DNA of 64,000 nt from Clytia hemisphaerica (Eukaryota > Cnidaria > Hydrozoa > Leptothecata > Clytiidae): the NCBI GenBank assembly GCA_902728285.1, contig CACVBU010001199.1, forward strand, positions 165,844-229,843, given 5' to 3'. The position numbers were made by a program, and so were the translations under genes. Shown here piece after piece: positions 35,627 through 46,296 of this stretch (positions are counted from its first letter, which is position 1; every line of letters begins with the position of its first letter). The notes below the pieces were generated by a model. The model made no database searches. It was not told the DNA's origin and was given only the letters and a program-made list of their open reading frames with translations.

Positions 35627-36126
35627 CTGAACAAAAGAAAAGTGAAAAGTTAATCAAAGACTGTATTGACTATAATGAACGAGAATGACGACAGCACTGG
35701 TGGGATCTTAAAAGCTCTATAGCTTTTTAAATTTAAACGAATGAAGCATTTTCATTTATCACAACTCTAGTGAGACTTTGTCTGACATGATCTAAGAAAA
35801 AAAGATTTAGAACTATTAATATATATTTCATTGCTATTTACGTGATATTATTTAAAAAAAGTAAAATACATAAAGTCAACATAGTAATAAAATAATGTAC
35901 AAAAACCAAATTATTGAATGTGAGAGCATCATTAATAAGTATTGGACTAAGTGGGATCTCTTCAAAAGCTTCATGTGATTTAAGAAGCGCTGTAAAGGAT
36001 ATTTGGTTGTAAAGATCACTTTCAAAGATTGAAGAAAGTTAGGAATCTTCAAACCCAGAAATGGTGAAGAACTCTAGCTCCCCAAGATCCCTTCAATAAA
36101 TTCAAATTCAATCAATTCAAAGAATT
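35627..36126. other. Transporter intron 1 and GID8 3' flank
   Basis: AT-rich; should contain the GID8 3' UTR. No AATAAA was seen on - near the stop. No poly(A)-like tract (T-run on +) directly follows the GID8 stop. Confidence 0.5.
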
Positions 36127-36918
36127 TTAAGTAGTAGTATTTGAGCTGCTCGATTTTGCGTCAGAGTGTGATTTGATGGTCCCTTCAGCTATATCCGTCA
36201 TTTTGGGATATTTAACATGCTTCCTGTCTAGCTCGTTTTGCGTCCATAGCAATAGCTTAACAACGCCTGCCAACTTAGGCATAGTCTCTTGATGTTGTGT
36301 TTCCAAAATGGCGGCATTAACTTCGCTAGCAACCATATGTCGTTGCGAAGGGTTCAAAAGATGACCAAAAGGTGAAGAGTCCGGATCTTCATATGCTAAC
36401 AAAGCCATTGTCTTTTCCAATTCTTCAAGATAGACTGTGTTCTCCGTACCAAGCTCAGACATGACACTTTGAGCAAAGGCTAGAGCTTCGTCCACATTTT
36501 TCTCACGTATCAGTTCAATTAATTTCTGTTGTTGTAAATGGAAAAATAAATGCGATTTCGAATCTAAAATGTCTGGATGCAAGTCATTGGTCATTGATAT
36601 GGCGTCATCAATTTGACCATTTTGGACAGCCTCTCTGATCTTAATACGATCATCCAATAAATCAAGTTGGGGTCCAGGCTCCACACCAGCCTCCAGCTTA
36701 AACCTCTCCGCTGCATCTTTGAATCCTTCCTGAACCAAATAATTCATCACCAGTTTATTCATCTCAACACGATCAACTTTAAAGTCTTGTATCTCCTTCA
36801 TCCATTTCGCCATTTGTGCGCCAGAGTTCCCAGTACTGGAACTTGATGAGGCCATCCTGGCACTTTGATCCGTCCCTCCCGATGTCCGAGTGCTAGGTAT
36901 CAAGGAAAACATAATCAT
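36127..36918 (-). CDS. GID8: GID8-like subunit of the CTLH/GID E3 ubiquitin ligase, intronless
   Basis: A complete 263-aa frame. LisH domain at about 50-82 (NKLVMNYLVQEGFKDAAERF), CTLH at about 88-145 (DDRIKIREAVQNGQIDDAI, LFFHLQQQKLIELIRE), CRA at about 146-235 (LEELEKTMALLAYEDP, SPFGHLL), ending ELDRKHVKYPKMTDI as in animal GID8. The protein is the scaffold subunit that joins RanBP9/10 and MAEA/RMND5 in the CTLH ligase, in cytosol and nucleus. Vertebrate GID8 is about 228 aa; the extra residues are a Ser-rich N-terminal segment. Later Met codons (22, 36) could be the real start. It lies wholly in intron 1 of the transporter, same strand. The absence of introns hints at a retrocopy, but the frame is intact. 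Confidence 0.95.
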   Translation of the reverse strand: MIMFSLIPSTRTSGGTDQSARMASSSSSTGNSGAQMAKWMKEIQDFKVDRVEMNKLVMNYLVQEGFKDAAERFKLEAGVEPGPQLDLLDDRIKIREAVQNGQIDDAISMTNDLHPDILDSKSHLFFHLQQQKLIELIREKNVDEALAFAQSVMSELGTENTVYLEELEKTMALLAYEDPDSSPFGHLLNPSQRHMVASEVNAAILETQHQETMPKLAGVVKLLLWTQNELDRKHVKYPKMTDIAEGTIKSHSDAKSSSSNTTT

Positions 36919-36961
36919 CCAGTTTTTTCGCTGTTTTTCAATGTTTTTTGTTGGTTTTATC

Positions 36962-36972
36962 CCTAAAAGAGA
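36962..36972 (-). promoter_or_regulatory. Candidate splice acceptor in GID8 5' leader
   Basis: On - the sequence TTCTCTTTTAG lies about 44 nt upstream of the GID8 start. It could end a 5' UTR intron or receive a trans-spliced leader. No donor was identified. Confidence 0.4.
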
Positions 36973-37292
36973 AATAAAAAGTATGTTAGAATGTGTCCAA
37001 CTTTTTTTTCATTTGACTTCCTAATCATCACAAACATCCTCATAAAAATTTCTTTGGCCAGAAATTGGGTTTTTGTTGTCAGGTGGAAAGTCTGCCAGAC
37101 AGATTCTTTTAATATTACACAAATTTAGAAAGCCTGGGAGAAATTTAATCATAGCCAAAGAAGAAAAGAATTTACAATCTTACCTTGCTACACCTCTTTT
37201 GTGCATCATGTTTTTATGGTTCTATCCATAAATCCATACTTTTTATAGTATTGTAGGGACTGCAGCTTCAAGTAAAACAAGTGATACTTTTA

Positions 37293-40200
37293 TGGACCTA
37301 CCTGGTTATGCATTTAACACATATAATATAATTGATATCTACATGAGCATGAACGTTAAACAATCATCCAGAACACAGGTAGTGACGATTTATTAAAATT
37401 AGTCGTTTGTTTCTTATAAAAAAACGTTTAGAAACCAAAATTTCATGCTCTTGAAATATTCTTTCATATTCAAGACTTCGTGAGCATAAAAAGACATCTA
37501 TCTCATCAAAAAATTGAGTAATTTGGCTAAGAACATTGATGTATGCTTATTAATAGTGATTCTTATAGATAAAGATGCGTTTTTTGAGCTGAAAAGTTTT
37601 TTTACAAAAATCTGCTTGAGCCATCTTTTACCTACTTTCATGCAAAAAAATCAGAAAAAAACAACGATCCAATATTTCACAAAGTCCAAAAAAACCCTTT
37701 TTTTAGCCGTTTTTTGGCCCAAATTTGCCCAAAAACATGTTTTTTCAAAAATCGGGCTCAGTCACATTCGAGGGTTTATAGTTATGCATCTTTGTGCAAA
37801 AATCATAAAGAATGAAAGAGCCAATCTCGAGAAAAGCTAATACCTAAGTAATTGATAATGTGCTTATAAAAAAATATTGAACTTGGCCAGTTTTTCTATA
37901 AAAGCACGCCAAGCAACCAACATTTCATGTCTAAACACGCATATTCTTCAAAAGTAAGCCCTCATAAGCAAAAAAAAACTTCTATCTCATAAAGAAATTG
38001 AGTAATTTGACTAAGAACATTGATGTATGCTTATTAATAGTGATTCTTATAGATAAACATGCGTTTTTTAAGCCAAATAAATTTTTTTGCAAAAATCTGC
38101 TTGAACCATCTTTTACCTATGATGGTACCCTACTTTCATGCAAAAAATCAAAAAAATTTAATGATCCAATTTTTCACAAAGTCCAAAAAAACCCGTTTTT
38201 TTAGCCGTTTTTTGGCCCAAATTTGCCCCAAAATTTTTTTTTCGAAAATCGGGCTCCGTCACATTCGAAGGTTTATAGTTATGCATCTTTGTGCAAAAAG
38301 TCTTAAAGAATGAAAGAGCCAATCTCGAGAAAAGCTAATACCTAAGTAATTGATAATGTGCTTATAAAAAAATATTGAACTTGGCCAGTTTTTCTATAAA
38401 AGCACGCCAAGCAACCAAAATTTCATGTCTAAACACACATATTCTTCAAAAGTAAGCCCTCATGAGCAAAAAAACCTCTATCTCATAAAGAAATTGAGTA
38501 ATTTGACTAAGAACATTGATGCATGCTTATTAATAGTGATTCTTATAGATAAACATGCGTTTTTTAAGCTAAATAATTTTTTTTGGCAAAAATCTGCTTG
38601 GCCATCTTTTACCTATGATGGTACCCTACTTTCATGCAAAAAATCAAAAAAATTTAACGATCCAATTTTTCACAAAGTCCAAAAAACCCGTTTTTTAGCC
38701 GTTTTTTGGCCCAAATTTGCCCCAAAAATTTTTTTTTCGAAAATCGGGCTCCGTCACATTCGAGGGTTTATAGTTATGCATCTTTGTGCAAAAAGTCTTA
38801 AAGAATGAAAGAGCCAATCTCGAGAAAAGCTAATACCTAAGTAATTGATAATGTGCTTATAAAAAAAATTTGAACTTGGCCAGTTTTTCTATAAAAACAC
38901 GCCAAGCAACCAAAATTTCATGTCTAAACACACATATTCTTCAAAAGTAAGCCCTCATAAGCAAAAAAAAACTTCTATCTCATAAGAAATTGAGTAATTT
39001 GACTAAGAACATTGATGTATGCTTATTAATAGTGATTCTTATAGATAAACATGCGTTTTTTAAGCCAAATAAATTGTTTTGCAAAAATCTGCTTGAGCCA
39101 TCTTTTACCTATGATGGTACCCTACTTTCATGCAAAAAATCAAAAAAATTTAATGATCCAATTTTTCACAAAGTCCAAAAAACCCGTTTTTTAGCCGTTT
39201 TTTGGCCCAAATTTGCCCCAAAATTTTTTTTTCGAAAATCGGGCTCCGTCACATTCGAAGGTTTATAGTTATGCATCTTGTGCAAAAAGTCTTAAAGAAT
39301 GAAAGAGCCAATCTCGAGAAAAGCTAATACCTAAGTAATTGATAATGTGCTTATAAAAAAATATTGAACTTGGCCAGTTTTTCTATAAAAGCACGCCAAG
39401 CAACCAAAATTTCATGTCTAAACACACATATTCTTCAAAAGTAAGCCCTCATGAGCAAAAAAAACCTCTATCTCATAAAGAAATTGAGTAATTTGACTAA
39501 GAACATTGATGCATGCTTATTAATAGTGATTCTTATAGATAAACATGCGTTTTTTAAGCTAAATAATTTTTTTTGCAAAAATCTGCTTTGGCCATCTTTT
39601 ACCTATGATGGTACCCTACTTTCATGCAAAAAATCAAAAAAATTTAATGATCCAATTTTTCACAAAGTCCAAAAAACCCGTTTTTTAGCCGTTTTTTGGC
39701 CCAAATTTGCCCCAAAAATTTTTTTTTTCGAAAATCGGGCTCCGTCACATTCGAGGGTTTATAGTTATGCATCTTTGTGCAAAAAGTCTTAAAGAATGAA
39801 AGAGCCAATCTCGAGAAAAGCTAATACCTAAGTAATTGATAATGTGCTTATAAAAAAATATTGAACTTGGCCAGTTTTTCTATAAAAACACGCCAAGCAA
39901 CCAAAATTTCATGTCTAAACACACATATTCTTCAAAAGTAAGCCCTCATAAGCAAAAAAAACTTCTATCTCATAAAGAAATTGAGTAATTTGACTAAGAA
40001 CATTGATGTATGCTTATTAATAGTGATTCTTATAGATAAACATGCGTTTTTTAAGCCAAATAAATTTTTTTGCAAAAATCTGCTTGAACCATCTTTTACC
40101 TATGATGGTACCCTACTTTCATGCAAAAAATCAAAAAAATTTAATGATCCAATTTTTCACAAAGTCCAAAAAACCCGTTTTTTAGCCGTTTTTTGGCCCA

Positions 40201-42864
40201 AATTTGCCCCAAAATTTTTTTTTTCGAAAATCGGGCTCCGTCACATTCGAAGGTTTATAGTTATGCATCTTTGTGCAAAAAGTCTTAAAGAATGAAAGAG
40301 CCAATCTCGAGAAAAGCTAATACCTAAGTAATTGATAATGTGCTTATAAAAAAATATTGAACTTGGCCAGTTTTTCTATAAAAGCACGCCAAGCAACCAA
40401 AATTTCATGTCTAAACACACATATTCTTCAAAAGTAAGCCCTCATGAGCAAAAAAAACCTCTATCTCATAAAGAAATTGAGTAATTTGACTAAGAACATT
40501 GATGCATGCTTATTAATAGTGATTCTTATAGATAAACATGCGTTTTTTTAAGCTAAATAATTTTTTTTACAAAAATCTGCTTTGGCCATCTTTTACCTAT
40601 GATGGTACCCTACTTTCATGAAAAAATCAAAAAAATTTAACGATCCAATTTTTCACAAAGTCCAAAAAACCCGTTTTTTAGCCGTTTTTTGGCCCAAATT
40701 TGCCCCAAAAATTTTTTTTTCGAAAATCGGGCTCCGTCACATTCGAGGGTTTATAGTTATGCATCTTTGTGCAAAAAGTCTTAAAGAATGAAAGAGCCAA
40801 TCTCGAGAAAAGCTAATACCTAAGTAATTGATAATGTGCTTATAAAAAAATATTGAACTTGGCCAGTTTTTCTATAAAAACACGCCAAGCAACCAACATT
40901 TCATGTCTAAACACACATATTCTTCAAAAGTAAGCCCTCATAAGCAAAAAAAAACTTCTATCTCATAAAGAAATTGAGTAATTTGACTAAGAACATTGAT
41001 GTATGCTTATTAATAGTGATTCTTATAGATAAACATGCGTTTTTTAAGCCAAATAAATTTTTTTGCAAAAATCTGCTTGAGCCATCTTTTACCTATGATG
41101 GTACCCTACTTTCATGCAAAAAATCAAAAAAATTTAATGATCCAATTTTTCACAAAGTCCAAAAAACCCGTTTTTTAGCCGTTTTTTGGCCCAAATTTGC
41201 CCCAAAAATTTTTTTTTCGAAAATCGGGCTCCGTCACATTCGAGGGTTTATAGTTATGCATCTTTGTGCAAAAAGTCTTAAAGAATGAAAGAGCCAATCT
41301 CGAGAAAAGCTAATACCTAAGTAATTGATAATGTGCTTATAAAAAAATATTGAACTTGGCCAGTTTTTCTATAAAAACACGCCAAGCAACCAAAATTTCA
41401 TGTCTAAACACACATATTCTTCAAAAGTAAGCCCTCATAAGCAAAAAAAAAAACTTCTATCTCATAAAGAAATTGAGTAATTTGACTAAGAACATTGATG
41501 TATGCTTATTAATAGTGATTCTTATAGATAAACATGCGTTTTTTAAGCCAAATAAATTTTTTTGCAAAAATCTGCTTGAACCATCTTTTACCTATGATGG
41601 TACCCTACTTTCATGCAAAAAATCAAAAAAATTTAATGATCCAATTTTTCACAAAGTCCAAAAAACCCGTTTTTTAGCCGTTTTTTGGCCCAAATTTGCC
41701 CCAAAATTTTTTTTTTCGAAAATCGGGCTCCGTCACATTCGAAGGTTTATAGTTATGCATCTTTGTGCAAAAAGTCTTAAAGAATGAAAGAGCCAATCTC
41801 GAGAAAAGCTAATACCTAAGTAATTGATAATGTGCTTATAAAAAATATTGAACTTGGCCAGTTTTTCTATAAAAGCACGCCAAGCAACCAAAATTTCATG
41901 TCTAAACACACATATTCTTCAAAAGTAAGCCCTCATGAGCAAAAAAAACCTCTATCTCATAAAGAAATTGAGTAATTTGACTAAGAACATTGATGCATGC
42001 TTATTAATAGTGATTCTTATAGATAAACATGCGTTTTTTAAGCTAAATAATTTTTTTTGCAAAAATCTGCTTTGGCCATCTTTTACCTATGATGGTACCC
42101 TACTTCATGCAAAAAATCAAAAAATTTAATGATCCAATTTTTCACAAAGTCCAAAAAACCCGTTTTTAGCCGTTTTTTGGCCCAAATTTGCCCCAAAAAT
42201 TTTTTTTTTCGAAAATCGGGCTCCGTCACATTCGAGGGTTTATAGTTATGCATCTTTGTGCAAAAAGTCTTAAAGAATGAAAGAGCCAATCTCGAGAAAA
42301 GCTAATACCTAAGTAATTGATAATGTGCTTATAAAAAAATATTGAACTTGGCCAGTTTTTCTATAAAAACACGCCAAGCAACCAAAATTTCATGTCTAAA
42401 CACACATATTCTTCAAAAGTAAGCCCTCATGAGCAAAAAAAACTTCTATCTCATAAACAAATTGAGTAATTTGACTAAGAACATTGATGCATGCTTATTA
42501 ATAGTGATTCTTATAGATAAACATGCGTTTTTTAAGCCAAATAAATTTTTTTGCAAAAATCTGCTTGAGCCATCTTTTACCTATGATGGTACCCTACTTT
42601 CATGCAAAAAATCAAAAAAATTTAATGATCCAATTTTTCACAAAGTCCAAAAAACCCGTTTTTTAGCCGTTTTTTGGCCCAAATTTGCCCAAAAAATTTT
42701 TTTTTCGAAAATCGGGCTCGGTCACATTTTGGCCACCACCGTTTTGCACCTTTGTACCAAAAATCAAATGATTCCTATGATTCAATCTCGAGAAAATCTG
42801 GTAACGAACGGACGGACGGACAGAGGTGAATTTATAGGACCTCCACCCCACCGGGGTAGGTCCA
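37293..42864 (-). mobile_element. GGACCTACC-ended element with large tandem array, copy 2
   Basis: Ends TGGACCTACC (near 37293-37302) and GGTAGGTCCA (42855-42864) bound 5.6 kb. Next to the right end are a GGACGGACGG microsatellite and the palindrome CCCCACCGGGG, mirror images of the left end of copy 1. The body is 11 units of about 495 bp. Each contains TTTGGCCCAAATTTGCCC and GAAAATCGGGCTCCGTCACA, the reverse complement of the copy 1 array core. Units alternate in type (GATGTATGC or GATGCATGC), giving a dimeric repeat near 990 bp from 38.5 to 41 kb. Frames of about 100-155 codons are repeat artefacts. Lies in transporter intron 1, next to GID8. Confidence 0.85.
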
Positions 42865-43238
42865 AAAGCTCAATTGTACAAATTCTCCTTGAATGACAAT
42901 GGGCTTTTATCAAGTGCGTCAAGTTTTGCAGCTGCCCATTCCAAAAAGGAAGTTTTCAAGGGAGGGGGCATTAATGAGGAAAAGTTGTCACTTTTTCCTT
43001 TTTTACGTTAAATAAAAATTAACAAATTCCTTTATTAGTACTCATTTTCGTATACAGACCATAATATGCATGCTTATTTTTTTGTATCTAAAATAATCAA
43101 CGAAAATATAGCATTTTTTGGCTTTATTACTTTTTAATTTGAATATCATTGTATTCTGTTGTATTCAAGCTAAACAGTGCTACTTGCATTTTGTAGTCCC
43201 CTCAGCAGACTACAAATTAATTCAAAATAAATAGATAC

Positions 43239-43332
43239 CTTGATTAATGAAGAGAGCCATGTAACCAACAAATATGATGGCATGCAGCTTCGTCGGAAAG
43301 AGATTCTTCAAGTCTGATAACGACGGCATCAT
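43239..43332 (-). CDS. SLC35A-family transporter, exon 1 with start
   Basis: ATG at 43332-43330 (a second Met follows directly). Encodes MMPSLSDLKNLFP, then TKLHAIIFVGYMALFINQ, the first membrane helix, and one base of the Gly codon completed by exon 2. Donor GTATCT starts at 43238. With exons 2-5 the protein is 340 aa, the usual size for SLC35A carriers, and all five junction phases agree. Intron 1 is 7.6 kb and contains the whole GID8 gene and the 5.6-kb array element. By similarity in the YNNLAF and GVYNEYLLKG regions I favour the invertebrate UDP-galactose-transporter-like branch, without certainty. Confidence 0.9.
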
Positions 43333-43429
43333 TGCAATATTCTTTCAAACCTTTTAATTTAGTATAATTTTATGGATCTACTACTAAATAAATAAATGTA
43401 AGTAATCATTATTTTGAATATGATGGTTG

Positions 43430-43941
43430 GGGTTGGTCTATAAAAAGCAGGGTAGCCACTTGATGTAGCCAATTCGGCTAGGTTGTGGGGTACCCCTTTT
43501 ATGCCCAAATCTTTGCGCCATTTCGTGTTTCTTCCTCTCACACTTTGTAAAATTACAGACCGGACCATTTTTATTGTCAAAGGTACAGAATAATTTTAGA
43601 TTCCAAACATTCTAACAGGGACTCAAAATGAAAATCAATCAGAATTGGGTACTCTCATAACATCAAAGGATAATAATAGTTTACCTTACACTTTGTAATC
43701 AGAAGGTGTAAGTTCAAATAGTGGAGAATAGCTGAAATAGCTCTGACCATGTGTTAATTTAAATCTTTGAATATCTTCTGATCATGAAATGAATAAATAG
43801 AATATTTTTTCAAAGTTTTACCCCATGGCTCTAAAAAGGGTTATATCATCTAAAAAGTTTTATTTTTTTACTCTGGTCTGTGAAATACATGGTTACCCCA
43901 TACACTGAGCTCAATTGGCTACCCTGCATTTTAGACCAACC
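43430..43941. mobile_element. Mutator-like MITE A, 9-bp duplication
   Basis: Ends GGGTTGGTCTATAAAAAGCA and TGCATTTTAGACCAACC are inverted repeats. They extend through GGGTAGCCA and TGGCTACCC. TGATGGTTG flanks both sides exactly (43421-43429, 43942-43950). A 9-bp duplication suits Mutator-like elements. Confidence 0.85.
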
Positions 43942-44170
43942 TGATGGTTGGCAAACGATATCACCCCTCAGGATGCAAGTCAAATTTTTCAATCTGTAGA
44001 TTGGGGTTCAGATATTATCAGTTAGGGTTAGCGTTAGAGCTTGAGAGTCCCAATAAAGGCTAATCCAGATACTTAACTTAGGATCCTGTAGGGGCACCGG
44101 TAGGGCTGGGAGATTTGTTAATTTAAGGTCTGTAAATTACACGCTATAAGCATTTGTGAATGGCAGTATT

Positions 44171-44255
44171 CTGCTGTGTCTCAGTGGCGCAAGCGGTAGA
44201 CATTGGGTTTGTAAACCAAGGTTGCTTGCATTTGGTGGTTTGAGCCGGGGTGAGA
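44171..44255 (+). tRNA. Degenerate tRNA-like sequence (TGT anticodon), pseudogene or SINE head
   Basis: An A-box-like TGGCGCAAGCGGTAGA is followed by an anticodon-arm-like TTGGGTTTGTAAACCAA (loop TTTGTAA, TGT) and a B-box-like GGTTTGAGCC. Six of seven acceptor pairs can form, but the T stem does not pair. It is not a functional tRNA as far as I can judge. Confidence 0.35.
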
Positions 44256-44435
44256 AACCTATTTCACCGGTTTGGACAAATTTCAGAAAAATACTTAGAA
44301 AACAGTTAGAACACTTGAGAAAGTCAGAAAATCAGGATAGAAGATATAAAGTAGAAAATAAGGGGAAAATAAGAGACTATACATCCTGGAGGATGATGCC
44401 AACAAATACTGTAATTTCGTTTAAAGCCAAGATAT

Positions 44436-44750
44436 ATACCTTGTCTAATTCCGTCCTAGCAACTCTGGTCTTTAAAATGGTTATAAATAAAACCTTCAGA
44501 ATATACTGAAGGTTTTATTTAATATAAAAATCACTCAAACTACTCGTAACTACTTTGCAGACCAGATACACGCTTTTTCTTTTATAAGAATAACTTCTAT
44601 AAGAATATCAGGGTGAGATTTCGGGTTTAAAACAATAGGCCTATTGTTTAGAACAATAGTAAAATAAGAATAATGCTCACCCTCAACCAAAGTACACTAT
44701 TCTTATAAAAAAAAAGCGTGGAGTTATTATGACGGAATTAGACAAGGTAT
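44436..44750. mobile_element. TTGTCTAATTCC hairpin MITE, copy 1, interrupted
   Basis: ATACCTTGTCTAATTCCGTC at the left is mirrored by GACGGAATTAGACAAGGTAT at the right. A second inverted pair (TCTGGTCT, AGACCAG) lies inside. The 44569-44720 MITE is inserted between the arms. Intact relative at 48986-49129. Confidence 0.8.
44569..44720. mobile_element. Tc1/mariner-like MITE (T-run TIR family), copy 3, nested
   Basis: Ends CACGCTTTTTCTTTTATAAG and its mirror, ending AAAAAAAAAGCGTG; interior inverted words AGGGTGAG and CTCACCCT, AACAATAG and CTATTGTT. TA is present at the left only. Sits inside the hairpin MITE. Confidence 0.75.
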
Positions 44751-45239
44751 GTCGACATTATATGAAGCTACAGTAAAATGGCATGTAACTTCGTAAAATT
44801 GTAAATTCTGACCATATTTTACCTTTCAATGGTAAAAAAATTGTCTATTTTTCGCCCAAATTTACTCAAACTTGGCAAAATTCTCTCTGCACTGTAACAC
44901 TTGTGTTCTAAATAGAGTGCCTCCGGGCTTAAAACTAAAAATGTTTTCCATTTCGAAATCAAAGATTTAAGGCAAAGCCAAAAATTACTTTGATATGGAC
45001 CTAAATTGCAGTTAGAAACATTTGGCGAGTTCCCGTATGCGGCCGCAATTAAAAAAATCATAACATCACTCATTTAAAAAAGTGAAGGTTGTGTCCTTTC
45101 GCACTTTTTTTAGTCTAGCCCTAGAAGATGTAGCAAACATAGTAAGTATAAGCACATTGTGCTTTTAATTGGCTGAATTTTTATTTTGCGACCGAAAAAC
45201 TTTTTCAAACTTTCAGTGATGATTGACCGAACTGTTACA

Positions 45240-45300
45240 ATGAAAATTATCCATCGCATTTTTTATCTTCTTACCTTCTTCATTTTCAAGTTAACTGAAG
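45240..45300 (+). CDS. Signal-peptide exon of a putative secreted protein
   Basis: ATG in a reasonable context opens MKIIHRIFYLLTFFIFKLTE, a basic start plus a hydrophobic stretch typical of a secretion signal. The exon ends with one base of a Gly codon before a strong donor GTAAGC at 45301. A good acceptor (TTTTTCAAACTTTCAG) ends at 45216, 23 nt before the start, so the exon is bounded on both sides. No family recognised; transcript evidence is needed to fix the rest of the gene. Confidence 0.5.
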
Positions 45301-45611
45301 GTAAGCACATAAGATATTCTTATAATTAATGCTATTCATTGAAACACGCTTTATCGTGCGCTGTGGTGGAGTGCATGACGTGAGGGCACCCTTTTGGATC
45401 TAATATTAAGGCTATCTAAAGTGGTGGACGGAGCGGAAAGACAGAGGCGCCCGCTGCTTTGAGGTTGGTAACTGACCGAAATGATCTTCCAACAGAAGAC
45501 GAGTTAGTTGCCGCTACCATCAACTGCTCTAACTTGGGACTATCTGACAAAACATGGGACGGCAATTCGGCCACCATTTCACCGAACCTCTAAATACCTT
45601 ACTCTCACCAG

Positions 45612-45805
45612 GTTGGCTTTCACACCTCAAAAGAAACAAATCTTTAGGCGACGAGAAACCCTTAAAAACGCAATCGCACGCATTCAAGCAAGCGTCCAAA
45701 CACAGATATCAAAAAGTCTGTTCTTCCGCAGAAAAGTGTGAGATCTGTTATCAACACTCGGTAACTTTGACATGTCAATTGCGCACCCTGGAAAAAAGTC
45801 TCTAG
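45612..45805 (+). CDS. Candidate second exon of the secreted protein
   Basis: Acceptor TTACTCTCACCAG ends at 45611. With the split Gly codon the frame continues GWLSHLKRNKSLGDEK to QKVCSSAEKCEICYQHSVTL and stops at TAG (45803-45805), giving four Cys. Alternatively a GTGAG donor at 45738 leaves one base of a Cys codon that is in phase with the exon at 47566. The surrounding 45.36-45.83 kb is less AT-rich than its neighbours and other frames are open too, so this call is tentative. Confidence 0.3.
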
Positions 45806-46296
45806 AGAAAAAAAAATGACGTCAAGATGTGAGCAGCGTGTGTGTGATTATAAAAATGTTAATCAACTTTTAAAATGCTTTAAAATACATTTGGTTGTGA
45901 TCATGGGATGGTAAAAGTTTGGTTGATAAGATAAGGCCAAAAAAAAAAGTAGTCTTGTTTCCGGAAATCGGCCGGGTGAACTTTTTTTGGGAAAAAAATA
46001 TATCTCACCCGGCTGCAAATAGAAAAAAACTTTTTTTTTGTGCAATCGAAGAAAAAAAACTTTTTTTCAAACTGAATATTTCAGACAAGTAAGCTAAAGA
46101 ACGCAAAACGTTTTCTCAACATTATTTAGTTCTCCGTAGTAACAATATGTATTAGTTGTGCACGATCCATTTAACGATTGTATTCAAAGATTTACGTATG
46201 TCAGTTGTGTTTTGAAAAAGAAAATCTTCTGTCACAAATGTTTTCTACTTTCCTGTTTTATGTTGTTGTGAATAGAATTACCTTAGAGTACAGCTT

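Noticed and set aside
37514-42896. Series of 104-155 codon frames beginning MSNLTKNIDVCLL
   Set aside because: They repeat with the 495-bp array unit, which is divisible by three; no start context, domain or selection signal.
44156-44509. 117-codon frame over the tRNA-like sequence
   Set aside because: It crosses the tRNA-like sequence and the left arm of a hairpin MITE, with no domain.
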